Shown in pieces: positions 1 through 16,905 of a stretch of 64,000 nucleotides of DNA (position 1 is its first letter; every line of letters begins with the position of its first letter). The position numbers and the translations under genes are program-made. The stretch lies in assembly GCA_029207755.1 (NCBI GenBank), contig JARCOQ010000007.1:37901656-37965655 (forward strand), given 5' to 3'. Under the pieces are notes generated by a model, which saw only the letters and a list, made by a program, of their open reading frames with translations, was not told the DNA's origin and did no database searches. The stretch comes from Chamaea fasciata (lineage: Eukaryota; Chordata; Aves; Passeriformes; Sylviidae).

Positions 1-1888
1 AGAGAGCACAATTAAAAATGCAGAAAATTAAAAGAGCAAAGTGCACTCTGATCCAGTGGACAGTGTTTCCCTTTCTCTGCTACTACCCCATCAACAGTTT
101 GCTTTTTTTCACTAGAGTTTTTTAGGATTCTGGCAATGTTCAAGATTCTTGGGCACATCATGAAGCCGCTGCAACACCCATCTGTTTGAGAAGACATCAA
201 ACCCAAGAAGGGCTTAGGACTTTTTCTATGTTAGAAGTGCAAAGGTCTGTAATGTCACTTTACTTTTATAATTACATTGGTCATGCAGTTTTTGGATTGG
301 ATGAGTACCAACATAAAGAATAACAGCAAGAGAGGCATCAGATCTGGGACACATTAGAAGTAATATGCAAGCCAGGACTTTTCAGAAACATGGATGACAA
401 AACTGACTACAAAAGCACTTTTGCCTTGTTTAAGAAAGGGTGATTAAGTATCAGTGATTATGTGATGAAATAATATTTCACTGTGAAAGCTCATCATCCT
501 TCTGCAGGTGCTCTTAAGGTCTTCATTAAGCACTGACTATTTCCAACAATGCTATGGCCAGGTAGGATCCATTTTCTAATAGGTTGTTTATGTATTGTTC
601 CAACAAAAATCTCTATCTTCTAAGTTATAATCACTTGTATCTCAGAAGAGATACTCTTTGCATTCATACTTTTATTAATTATTATCTATAATTTGTATTT
701 TATTAAATTTTGTTTGTGGTGTCAAGGATTGCATTCAAATACTTTGTAATTGTTCACTGTGAAAGTCTAGTCTCTCTAGAGTGGGTTTTTCAACTTTCCT
801 GATTTTTCAATGATGTTTTCAGACTGAATACTAAGGCATCAAGTTTCTGTTTCACAACAAGAATTTTGTGACATGTGACACATGACAAAACACAGTTATG
901 AAGATGTAGTTCTTGGTACTTTTTGGGTAACAAAGACAGGCAAGAGAGACAGAAAAGAAAAAAGTCTTTAATAAAAATATTATTGTCATTGAGTCCTTAT
1001 ATTTCTATGCCATTTTGACTATATATAGTCCTCCCGCTGTCATTTGTTTTTCCACTCATTGATACAAAGGCATAACATGACTGTCAGCCTTAACACATTA
1101 CTAATTTATACCTTTGTAATATCTGGAAAAATTACATTATCTGAAAACATGCATTTTTTAAGTCTGTGCTAATTCTAGTTGTTGAATCTATTTGTTCAAA
1201 GAAAAGTATCTAAAGTAAACTACTGTTCAACTTGTAGCCAACCACCCTGCTGGACCAAACAGAATGTTGAGGAAAACCACAATCCTAAAAAATGGATCAT
1301 TTGGAAAATAACACCAAAACATCACACTTGAGAATTCCACACTACAGATTTTTTTCATGTTTTTATATAGTAATGAAAAACAGGCATACTCAAAAGCATA
1401 TTATATGATACCATATTCTTTTTTCATGAGAGCTGAAGAGTATCATCATGGTTGTTCACACAACGTCTATGACACTGAATTAAAAAATTTACACAGAAAG
1501 ACGTAAATGGCAAATTAAAGTAAAATTAAGTTCTTCCTTTCCCTCCCTCACTCATCAAAAATAAAAATTTTAGATTAGTTGTACTCTCTGGTAGACAGAT
1601 ACTATATTGCTGCTTACCAATAAATTGGAAAAGCAAAGAGATTTCTCAAATTTTCTCTTTTATGATAGTAAACATTGGCACAGCACTAACTTCTAACAGT
1701 TCCAGAATGAATTGTAAAATAGCATGGTATCTTACAAAACTCAAAATATTAATTCTTAATCTCTTCCCCTCTCCCACCATCCCCAAAGTATTTTTACTTT
1801 GAAAAATTTAATGGTTTAGCAGAATTTGAAAGCAGAAGGTTTAAAAAAGTGATAAAGGGGGTGCAGAAATTAGCAGAGGTGGCACTAC
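1..1888. other. RALGAPA1 intron sequence beyond the cassette exon
   Basis: AT-rich intronic DNA. I searched for the next expected coding exon (Asp-Ile-Asp-Asp-Ala-Gln as in human) and did not see it, so it must lie outside the window. No repeat family was recognised. Confidence 0.6.
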
Positions 1889-2029
1889 CTGAAAGCTCAT
1901 CAGAAAGGGGAGTGAGAACAATATCAGGCAAGAAGGGTTTGGAAGTATGGATCAGAACAGGAGCACTTTTAGCACTGCGTATATAGGCCGATGGCAGAGC
2001 ACATTCACCAATGGATCGGCTTCTCATGG
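1889..2029 (-). CDS. RALGAPA1: RALGAPA1 in-frame cassette exon (47 codons)
   Basis: The 141-nt, phase 1-1 open segment has an AAG acceptor behind a pyrimidine tract and a GTAGTG donor. Joined to exon 16 it reads Ala-Met-Arg-Ser-Arg-Ser-Ile-Gly-Glu-Cys-Ala and ends Leu-Ser-Asp-Glu-Leu-Ser plus one base. Its 47 codons equal the difference between the 2036- and 2083-residue human isoforms as I remember them, so it is most likely that alternative exon. Inclusion or skipping keeps frame. Confidence 0.85.
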
Positions 2030-6433
<4,404 letters not shown>

Positions 6434-6952
6434 CTATTCACTTCTATTCTGCTATCACCAGATGACTGTAGATGTGTTCTTACAAAAAAATTTAAAGCTG
6501 ATGGAATAAATTAAGTTGCCAAAGCAAGCATGAATTCAAAAGCTCAGCCCACACTAACTCTGAGGGATACTCAAACTTTTTCAGAAATGTTGGTGCTATT
6601 AAACTACTGCAATTTTATTTTCTGGAAACATGGGCTTACACAGGTTGTAGTCTGATACTACATGCAACTTTTCCTTTGCTGCTCCTATCAGATAAGATTT
6701 CAAAATATTCGGGGGGCAGATTTCCAAATAATTTTGCAACATTGAGAACATGAAATAAGGATAACATAATTTTACACAAAATGCAAAAGCAAAAAGAAAT
6801 AAAAAAAATTGGATGATGGGCTCAGAGAACAAGGCTCTTTGGAAATTTACAGAAAATCCTATAGTAAGATTAAGATGGAACAAATTCAGATTTGACATTT
6901 ATATTGAAGTTAATACAGCTCATATGAGGAGCTATCAAAACCAGCTAGATGT

Positions 6953-6973
6953 AAAAAAAAAAAAAAAAAAAAA
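6953..6973. repeat. Poly-A run (21)
   Basis: A homopolymer of 21 A in the intron between exons 15 and 16, with no recognisable retrotransposon body beside it. Confidence 0.9.
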
Positions 6974-7339
6974 GTGAAGTAAAGAATTATTTGCAATGTA
7001 TTTCCTTACCCATACTGAGCTCATTAATAATCCAAAGTGACAGACTTACAATCATTAAAGGGGGATCCTTTTGGAAAAAGTGAGCTCTAATCCAACATGT
7101 TCATTATTATTAGCAAACAAACAGGGACAAAGAAATTTGCCATAATTTGTATGATATTTTTTAATTCTAAAGCTGGACTTAACTCTGCAACTCACATTTA
7201 GCAACGGAGGCTTTCTCGGAAACTCTGTCACTGAAGATTAACATAAACTTTCCTCATGTTGCTCAGATGATTCAAAATGCTTTCTAAGCACATATTCAGA
7301 TAATCGTACACATTCTTATCCTATGCCAGACTGTTTGGC

Positions 7340-7445
7340 TTTTTTGTTGTTGTTGTTGGGGCTTGCTGTTGTTGTTGTTGTTTGGGTTTTTTTGTTGTTG
7401 TTGTTGTTGTTGGGGGTTTTTTGTTGTTGTTGGGGGTTTTTGGTG
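7340..7445. repeat. (GTT)n microsatellite, interrupted
   Basis: GTT repeats are broken by G-rich GGGGTTTT-type blocks over about 100 bp. They produce spurious frames of Val/Leu one way and Asn/Gln/Thr the other. The tract lies in the intron between exons 15 and 16. Confidence 0.9.
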
Positions 7446-8572
7446 TGTGCTTGGTTTTGTTTGTTTTGTTTAACCTGTGTTTTTTTAGTAGGAAAAAGAA
7501 GAAACCTGTGTAGTATAGGAAAACAAAAAATGTGTGGTCTGGAATGACGTCTCAAGGGCAACTACAGAGAGATGTATCAGTCCAGTTATCACACATCAGA
7601 AACGAGACCAAATCTGTGAACAATGACTCTGCTTAACACAAGGCATAGAAGCATGTGAAATGTTTTTAGCAAAAAAAAGCCTATAGCAACGTCCTCTTTA
7701 AGAGAGGGAATCCACACAGGTTACTTCTCACTGACAAACCCTGAGACAGTGCAAGGAAGCACTTTCCCTCAGATTTCACTGAAGAGATAAAAAGTCGCCG
7801 AAAAATAACGTGTTTTTACATCTTTGTTACTCACTCTAAATATAATCCTGCCTCTCACTATTAGATCACAATGCACTTTTTAAAGGAGAATATTGTCATT
7901 ATCCATGTTTTACAAAAGTGGAAACAAAGTGATTTCTAATGGCCACACACACAGAAGGTCTCTCTCCCAACTAAGAAAAGAATCCAGATTTTGCAACTTT
8001 CAATCCAGACCTCTATCCAGGAGCACAAACTTCAAGTGCCTTACCAATTCCAGAACTGTGCCATTATAAGCAGACACCTCTCCCCATATTATGTCCTACA
8101 GAGTATTTTATGTATCTTTTAGGAATCAGTTTAAAACAGGTACCACTCATATGGATTTTTAAACTGTACTTTCTCTTAAGTAGTCCACAAGGTCATTGTA
8201 ACAAAGCCTGTCTTCACGATGGGCTAGTGATCAATTAGCACCATAGTTCTGCTATGTTCACCTTACATTTAATCTTATAACATTTCAGGATCAATATTCC
8301 AATTGTGCTTGCAATGGCTTAATTTTCACCAGCTGAGTAGTCTGCTATTTTCAAAAAGTTATGATTGAGACTCAACTATTTAATTGCTTTGATAAAAGGA
8401 GAAAGGCATAACCCACTACAGTGTAACATTTTTGTTTAAATTCAACACACTTCTAAGAACTAGATTCCATATGTGCCTATTTGCAGAAATAACATGATCA
8501 TGTTAGTAGTTCCAAGAAGCAGATATACCTTAAGGAAACGGGGTTATTTCAGGTGATAGAGATACTTAATTA

Positions 8573-8893
<321 letters not shown>

Positions 8894-9605
8894 CTAAAAG
8901 AACAGAGAAAGTTGGATTGTGAACATAAGCTGACAATATTCAATTGTTATTATTTCAAAGGAAACTTCAAACTGCCACAGAAATTTCTGTGTAGTCCTGA
9001 CATTCTTTTCCTCACCAGTACACACAGATTTTAAACAAATTATCCAGTGTTAACACAGGGTTCTGACTTAGACACAGGAACAACTGGTTTGATCCATTAT
9101 CTTGTGTATTCTTTTTTTTTCTGCTAAAGTAACTGCAGACTCTACAGATCCTAGTCACTGAGAACTCAACACAACAGCACTTTGCAACTATAAACTTTGA
9201 AATTACTTGTTTCAGCTTTCTGTAAGGAATTACAGACTTCTTTAAGAAATAAAAAAAATCCATCAGTTAGGCATAGATAACATAGAAGATTTCATGCTGA
9301 CTGGAGCAAATTTTGCTATGGCAGCAGGCTAAAACTGCACACACAAAGTTATCTTTGCCAGTTATTCCAACTCATCTAAAGGACAGCAATTCTTGAATTT
9401 TATCGTACCTCAAATACTGTTGCCCCAGTGTCATTAAAATATAGGACAGAAAGTAACAAATATAACCAGCTCTTTGACTCACACCATTCACATTATCGGG
9501 GTAATATATCAGTGATTTGACAAATTAGCCAACAGTGGTTGCAGTATCCAATCTATTAATGAAAATTAGGCTGAATTTAATTAAAGTACATTGATGTTTA
9601 CTTGC

Positions 9606-9735
9606 CTGGAAAAGAGGTCCTGCAAGTCTTCCAGCTAAAGTGGAGTTTTTTCTTCCTTGATACTGAGAGAAGGTTTGGGGTGGTATTTTCAGCACAGATT
9701 CGGTTACCCTGAGCAGCACAAGCAGCATCTGCTCC
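9606..9735 (-). CDS. RALGAPA1: RALGAPA1 exon 14, residues 576-619, with GC donor
   Basis: The 130-nt exon completes Trp (TG|G) and encodes [12 protein letters not shown], ending Leu-Ala-Gly-Pro-Leu-Phe-Gln. The acceptor is CAG. The donor reads CAG|GCAAGT, a GC-AG intron. The next exon must start in phase 0 (Thr-Leu-Ile-Val), so the only nearby GT, 4 nt downstream, would shift the frame. Confidence 0.95.
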
Positions 9736-9763
9736 CTGCAACACAGTATTAGAGTTATCATTT

Positions 9764-9815
9764 TGTTATACCTCTGTATATACCACGGTATATACCTCCG
9801 TATATACCAAGGTAT
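9764..9815. repeat. 12-bp minisatellite with palindromic GTATATAC core
   Basis: GTATATAC occurs at exactly 12-bp spacing at 9776, 9788 and 9800, with degenerate units on both sides. The array lies 29-80 bp upstream (in transcript sense) of the exon 14 acceptor. Confidence 0.85.
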
Positions 9816-10659
9816 TTTAAAAGGCAATAATCAAGCCTTATTTGCTTAAATACATTCCAAAGATGTCATAATGATTACAAAGAGCCTAACTTGGTTCTTG
9901 CAAAAAAAATTATTCCAATCTTTTTTCACACTTAAGAGTAAGGAATCCCTGTTGCCCTGTAATACCTTCTTCCAAGTCATTCAACTGCTATCACCTTCAA
10001 AGGCCTGGAATTAGAGGCCAAGTTTTAACTGTATTTTCAGTCTGAGCTGTTTCTTTTTCTATGAATTACAGATTTTGGTTTTTTTGCATTATCATTATAC
10101 TTCATAAATTATTTTGTGTGGCGTAATATTTACCATTCTGGTGTAGAGTCACTTCTTTACACTGGGAAAGAAAATACCAATCTAGTAGAATCTGTTTACT
10201 ATTATCACTCCCAAATTTCTCAGTGGCCAGCTAAATTGGCTCCTCAGAGGAGGAGACAAGCTTCACATGACACATAGTGCCAGCTTTACTTACCCAGAAT
10301 TCAGGAAATACTACTAACAGATTGAGTTAAGTCAAGCTAAAATTGAATAAATCAGACATTTCAAATCCCCTTGCTACTTCTTCCTTGTAATGGAGAATGG
10401 TGGCAATATAGCACCTGATTACAGACTAATATTTAAAGGAGTAGAAAACAATAGGAATTCCTTTAAAACAGGGTCTCTTGTACCTGCTAGGCACTGTAAG
10501 CACTGGAAAGGCATGACACAGTTCAACAGCACACAGACTCTTGCATACAATTCCAGGTCAAAACCAACACACATCTGATTGTAATAATTATCCATGCTTG
10601 TCTGGGGCATTTTTATTCTTAAATAAGGCTGTGAAGCTTCATATGTTTCAATATTTTAA

Positions 10660-10695
10660 TGCTTTGGTACATTAATGTGCTTTGGTACATTAATG
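10660..10695. repeat. 18-bp perfect tandem duplication
   Basis: The unit TGCTTTGGTACATTAATG occurs twice back to back in the intron after exon 13. No function is suggested. Confidence 0.9.
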
Positions 10696-10991
10696 CAAAA
10701 TGCCCTGGAAAAAATCATCAGTAGCTCCTTAATAACAGTCTGTATATCCCAGTTTAGTCCTCTTTGCACTGAGGTCTAAGCTGCCACAAATCAGCTAGGA
10801 GCTTACTAGAGGCTTTAAGAAAGCAGATAACCTCCCCTGTGCTAAGTTGTCTACAGCATTCAAGTTCATGTGCTTACTGATTTAGAGGAACTGGTTCATA
10901 TAACCAATACCACTCTACTGTGTTTACTACCAAGTAAATTTTTACTTGTCTTGTGAACCAATAATCTAAGGTAAAAACATTAGCATTTTAC

Positions 10992-11140
10992 CATGTCTTC
11001 TTGTCCATAGTCACTTGGACTACCATGTGGCGGTAGATATTGAGAATGCGTTTGCACATATCAGTGTGTTCATCCAACAGAGCTTTAAATTCATTTGCAG
11101 GTTCAAGAAAAAATATATTTGAAGAATTTATTATAAAAAC
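10992..11140 (-). CDS. RALGAPA1: RALGAPA1 exon 13, residues 527-575
   Basis: The 149-nt exon has a CAG acceptor and a GTAAAA donor. It encodes [15 protein letters not shown] and ends Met-Asp-Lys-Lys-Thr plus TG of a split Trp codon. The family motif Asp-Met-Cys-Lys-Arg with Leu-Asn-Ile-Tyr-Arg is present. Confidence 0.96.
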
Positions 11141-12120
11141 CTGTAAGCAGAAAAGAGTGGTGTCATGACCCTGAAGCACTCTGATATTTTCAGCAATACA
11201 GTTGGTAGAACCAGGAACATAAAATCTACAGCAGAGAATCTTTATCAGAAAAGGTAGCATATGCACACAGAAGTGTATGTTTAAATATGTCACTTTGAAG
11301 TAATAATAATTAAGCAACAATGAGACTGATCTTTTTCCCATTTTTTCTACAAAGCCTATTTGTATATTTTTGTTCTCACAGACAGATGGTTCAATAAACT
11401 ACTCAATATAATTAATTTAGTATGCTGGACAAAAATGTTCCAGTAAAAAGTCCACTGCACAAAGTTCCACCTGTAAGCCAGGAACTGACTAGTACAATAT
11501 ATGGTAAACTGCTTGAAGTAGTCCTGGTACACAGTGTGTACCTCAGCATGACACAGCCTGTATTACGTTCTGGGAAACAAAACCATTCATCCCACTGGGA
11601 TCAGTAAGGCTTACCAAAGGTAGGAAACTGGACACGTTCCCCAAAGTGACTGACTTCAGTGGGCAGTGAATTAGGGCCTCCAGAATGAAAATTATAAAAA
11701 AAAAGGTAGGCAAGGACATTGTAGGCACTACAGAAGCAGCTACTGAAGTGTTACTATATTTTTATGTAACTTTAGAAAGCACTTGAATCTCAGGCCTATA
11801 TTTTAAATTATTTTTTTACATGTAAAGGAAGTCATTGGTACTAAACTCATAACTTCCTTCTACTGAAGACTTTGGATTTTTAATAATTAAAGCCTATTAG
11901 TATGCCATTTTACATTCACTAGCCTCAACTAATGAACCTAATCTATTCTAAATGCCTAGAAATAAGTCTATGCAAGCATCAAATGGAAAAAAAAACTCAA
12001 GACACAAGTCTTGGATTATTGATTCACAGGGAAAATGAAAAGTGTGGTTCCAGGTCAGGAAATCTCAAATTGAGACATGGTACTGGGTTAGAATGATGTC
12101 TTGACTCTGTTTCAGGAAGC

Positions 12121-12168
12121 AAAAAAAAAAAAAATTTTAAAAAAAAAATATATATATATATATATATT
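12121..12168. repeat. Poly-A and (TA)n microsatellite
   Basis: Two A runs are followed by about ten TA units in the intron between exons 12 and 13. A length-variable site is expected. Confidence 0.9.
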
Positions 12169-12560
12169 TGGTAGTCAAATGAACCTTTGTCTAAAAAACT
12201 TCAACACAAATAATCCTCAAGACATTGTCAGATGTGTAAGCCTTAGTAGTATATTGCAAACAGATACAGATTACTTTGTATTTCTCTCCTCACTAACACT
12301 TAGTATTCTAAAAAGTTGTTGAAAATAAGGATTATGAACACTAAATTATTGTAATGTATTTGAATTTAAAACTGATTTCAATGACAAAGTTTATTTTATA
12401 TATAACAGTGCATTCATAAAATTATTCAAGCTGTAGTAATAATGAGTTTTACTTAGCATGGTCACACAGTGCACACAGTAAATTGGAAAATGCACATTAC
12501 TTTATTTCGTTCAGAATCACTTCTGCTGGATATAAGAATATTATGGAGGCTAGAGTCATA

Positions 12561-12815
12561 TCACAGAATCACAGAATGTGTAGGTTGGAAGAGACCTTCA
12601 AGGCCATCGAGTGCAACCCAGCCCTAACACCTCAACTAGATCATGGCATCGAGTGCCACATCTAGTCTCTTTGTAAACACATCCAGGGGTGGTGACTCCA
12701 CCACCTCCCCGGGCAGACTATTCCGGCATTTAATCACTCTTTCCATGAAAAACTTCTTCCTAATATCCAACCTAGATTTCCCTTGACACAGCTTGAAACT
12801 GCGACAATTAATACC
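12561..12815 (-). mobile_element. CR1 LINE 3' fragment (minus orientation)
   Basis: It starts with the inverted CR1 terminus TCACAGAATCACAGAAT, followed by gtaggttggaagagaccttc and further CR1 3' sequence ending near the gcgacaattaatacccacc motif. The copy is 5'-truncated and in the same orientation as RALGAPA1, within its intron 12. Confidence 0.92.
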
Positions 12816-13601
12816 CACCTAAATGAACGTATGTGCACACACATCTACATAAAATGCACACACTTTATAACCATAAGAGCATTTCAAAGACCCTCTAATT
12901 ATACCCTCCCAATTTTCCATAGCCTCACCTTTAGTGAAGCATTTTGCTAAACATTAGAAATTAACACAATTTCTACCCTGTCGAACTGCCTAGAAGCTGT
13001 TAAAAACTTTTGTTAGGGTACAACTGCAACTCCTGCTTTCTTCAATGATATCACCAGTGAGTTATGGCACCTCATCAAATTTTTTCAAAGATGGTGCAAA
13101 TTCAGAAAAAGATGAAAAAATATCCCCGTACACTTTATTAATAGGACTAGAAAAAATACAGGATTGGATGGTTTGGGTTTTGTGACTAACAGCGTGAAAG
13201 AAAAGAGCCTCTAAACACTTTCATAAAACACCTCATTAGAATTATTTGAAGATGTTGCAGTAGCATGAGAATTATTTTTTCTCTAATATAATGCAGAGGA
13301 GAATGCACATTCTGATGCAAAATTAAAAGATTTTTTTTATTGTGTTACCCAGCACTGGTCTATACATTGTCCTACTTCAGGTTAATAAAGATATAGTAAA
13401 CCAGTATCATTTGTCTAACACTTATCATCATACTCGTTGCATATAAAATAATTTTAAAATTCATAAATGCTTTAGAGGTGCATGAGACTCCATGGCAGAA
13501 GCACTGCACTACATTCCACTCCTTATGTGCTGATAACAAGAATTTTAGGTAGTTTTAGATCAATAATTTAGATGAAATTAAATACCAAATCTCTTTCATA
13601 C

Positions 13602-13739
13602 CTGCAATACTGACTGCACTCCAGCTCGTACATTGTGCTCTTCAGTATCAATTTCAGATGTTTTATGCAAAGCGTCTTCATAACAGCCATTTCTTGTCCA
13701 GTTTGAATTTCTAACATGACTGGAGTTCATCCCTTTTTC
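13602..13739 (-). CDS. RALGAPA1: RALGAPA1 exon 12, residues 481-526
   Basis: The 138-nt, phase 0-0 exon has a CAG acceptor and a GTATGA donor. It encodes Glu-Lys-Gly-Met-Asn-Ser-Ser-His-Val-Arg-Asn-Ser and ends Val-Arg-Ala-Gly-Val-Gln-Ser-Val-Leu-Gln. The middle is the least conserved coding stretch in the window against human RALGAPA1. The C-terminal block is well conserved and places it securely. Confidence 0.92.
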
Positions 13740-14229
13740 CTGAAAAATATATTTTCTTAAAATTCCACAGATTTTTAGACAGATATTTTAGCTTTATATT
13801 AAAGGAAAAAGGATATAATAGTTACTAAATAATAAACAACAGCAGGCAAATGCACCTGTGACAATATTTCATGAGGCTTGAAGGAATTATCTTAAAGTAC
13901 CTGAATGAAGTAACTAGTATTTTTGTCATCCTTTTATTTGTATATAATTTTTATACAGTTGTAAGTTGGCATACTACATAATCCACATCTTGAAAACAGT
14001 TCATAATATGATATGAAATTTTAAATTGAACTAAGCACATTAAAAAGCTACAGATAATGGATAAAACTGGTAGTTCATCCATAAAGTGTTTTACCATTGA
14101 TTTTCCCCAATAAATGCTCTTGACACTGTCGCCCTAACTTTGCCTGCTTTTCAAAGTTTGCATTTTGTTCTCACGCAGCTTCAAGAAAACAATGTATATT
14201 TTTAGAATTTATCTTCTTGCGTACATATT

Positions 14230-14420
14230 TCTCCTCTGGGAGTAGAAAGGTGACTGATGGTTGCCTTCAGCAATGAGGTCAAAGAGGTGGCAACCTATGT
14301 AGCCAATCTTGTGCCTTCTGATGATTTTGTATAAAAGATGGAGTCAGAAAATTAAATATAGAACTTTCCTGCTGACCATCCTGCTGCCTGCCTCATTCTT
14401 TCGTGTCACAAAGTGTGACA
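14230..14420 (+). mobile_element. Possible LTR fragment
   Basis: AGCCAAT, then TATAAAAGATGG, an ATTAAA-type signal and a pyrimidine-rich tail ending near the palindrome TGTCACAAAGTGTGACA (14404-14420) are spaced like the promoter part of a retroviral LTR. No terminal repeats or target duplication were found. It could also be chance motifs in intron 11. Confidence 0.3.
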
Positions 14421-14514
14421 TGACACCAAAGAAAACCACATACAAACTATCAAGGAAGCCACTTCTCTGTCTATCGGCAGATTAATGCACAAATATTAAT
14501 CAATAATATTTTAC

Positions 14515-14703
14515 CTCTTCTCTTTCTTTTCCTTTCTCTGATGAATTATGGTCAACATTTTCATCACAATCTACAGTTGTGCACTGCATTATTTCTTCAG
14601 GTTCTTTCATAAATAAAGGTTTGTCTTCTTGTTGAATCCACTCTTGATACACCTTCACCACCTTCCTCATGGCAGCTGCTTCACATATTGGCAACAGAAA
14701 TGC
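14515..14703 (-). CDS. RALGAPA1: RALGAPA1 exon 11, residues 418-480
   Basis: The 189-nt, phase 0-0 exon has a CAG acceptor and a GTAAAA donor. It encodes [19 protein letters not shown], then an acidic tail ending Lys-Glu-Arg-Glu-Glu. The first half is strongly conserved. The acidic second half varies between species and paralogues. Confidence 0.95.
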
Positions 14704-16905
14704 CTGCAAGTAGAAGAAGAAAGAAACAAAACTGTTACAATATTTGAAATAAGTTAGGCTCTATAATGTACAAGTTCTAAGAGATAAAGGTGGAAAAATT
14801 AAGCCACCTACAGCCATGTAGAATCCTAGCATACAAACTACTGCCAAACCTAAATGTTTGCCCACTTTCTTCATACATAAACTGAAAACATGAAAAAAAC
14901 TCCACATTTAAACAAGAAAACTTGTTTCTTGTATCAAGAAATATTTTGAAAGCTATAAGAATCCATGTGAGCATATGTACTTAGCACCTAGCCTGCTGAA
15001 ATTAAGACCCAAACACCCACCAAAATATGTAAAACAATTGAGCAGAAGTTTCTGTTACAACATCCTCCATTCAGAGGATTTGGATAAGTGGAGTTAAAGC
15101 AGCTCTAAATGACTAAGAAAAAATCAAGTGGCCCACAATACTGGTAGTCATCTATCTTCTTTTTAGCTAAGTAAGATCTTACAAAACAGTATCCTTAAAG
15201 CAACTGACTCTCTGAAAAGATTTCAGTATTATTGTTTATAAAAATCATGCATTTGAGTTGGTGTAATGGCTAATCAGTCCCCTCTTCAGAAGGTTTTCTT
15301 TATCGGCTGCGCTGGTAACAACTAGTCATAGACCAGAAACTCTAAACATTAGTCAGATTTTAACTAACTATAAATACACTTACCAAAGACCATGATGCCC
15401 TAATTATATATTTAGAAGAACAGATAAACTACACTAACACAGTTTTACAGGGCCCATGCTGTGACTGTTGAAAACAAGCTGCCCATGTGTTTAAGGAGGG
15501 TCCAGGTAACACAGGTAGTATGTTCACTCCGGAAACAGAGGTTTCATACCATTATCACACTAAAAAGAATTCAGCTGTGTATTACAAGATTAAACTGACA
15601 AGTTGAGTCATATACTTGCTCATCAAGTCTAACATTCTTCTGCAAGCCCATATACATTTTTTGAACCCTCAAGTCTAAAAAGCATAAAACTTGTTCTCTA
15701 CAGACAAGCTTTCCACCACTCAATATGACTGAAACCTCCTCTTGACAGGAATAACTTAGTCCTGATGTTTTCAAAACATTACAAACATCTTGTTTATTAG
15801 AAATTTATTTACACTGAAAACTCCTGGGTATACAATGATGTAAATATGATCTCATAATTGCACATGAAATCCAAATAATCTACATAAACTCACAGAGTGA
15901 CTTGCGAAAAGAATGAAGAAAATTGCCTTTGCTTCTATTCACTGTGGGGACAGTGAAAAGTAGACCACTGATAATTTACACTCTACATTCAGTGTGTCAG
16001 ACTCTGTAAACCCTTGAGTGTCAGCTGAATTCAGGTAACTCTTCTATGTGCTTCAGTAATGTGTCCAAGCTCTTTGATTCAAGGGATGTGGATTAGCTTC
16101 TGACATTTATTTGCCTCATTCAAAAACATTTACTTCATCCAGATAAAAGGGTTTTAAAATGTTCAGCTTTCTGCTGCTCAAAGCAATTAGTGTTGTCCAT
16201 TTAACTTGAAACTTAGTATATCTTTCTTTACTATTATTCAGAAAACTCTCTTTGTCTTTTGATCTATAGCATGGGGCATAAAGAAAGTTTATCTTGTTCT
16301 ATTCTCCCACATTGAACTCTAAGTTACTATTAATAAATGCTCCATATTCTGGCGTATGTTCTCAGTTTAAATTTGTTTAATAGCTTCCAGTAGAGAAATA
16401 CAATTCTGAGTATGCTCAGCTAACATTTCTGGTTGCAGTTAAGTCAGAAACAGAAGCTGCTACCTTTTATAGCCATCTGTCCTACTCTTTTGATGAACGC
16501 TAACAAGGAAAGGACATTCAGATGCTCCTAAAACAGCTCTGTAACAGCTGCAGACTCCCACAGGAGGCTTATGTTAATATGGTAGGCTGTGAGTTCTAAT
16601 ACCTACAGCGTTGATGTACGAAAAGATTAAACATTCCCATCTACGGGGAAATGTGAAGTCCAAGTTAAATTTGCTAAACTGGCTATTAAAGATATAAAAT
16701 TAGAAAAAAACAGGAACTAGGGGTATTCTACACAGAAAGTATTTCAGAATTTTAGCTTTTTGATTTTTGAAGGCAAGATGACAGAAAAAACCTGTACCTT
16801 GGTATAGCATTCTACTTAACAAGCAGTCTTGAAAGAAAACCATGACATAACGGAAATATACAATATAATAATCAAGATTCATGCATTCTAAAGAGAATTT
16901 TTTAC

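Noticed and set aside
462..540. Possible C/D-box snoRNA (GTGATGA near 461, CTGA near 532)
   Set aside because: No convincing terminal stem or internal C'/D' boxes. Such short motifs are expected by chance.
7316..7561. Asn/Gln/Thr-rich and Val/Leu-rich open frames
   Set aside because: Both are translations of the (GTT)n microsatellite.
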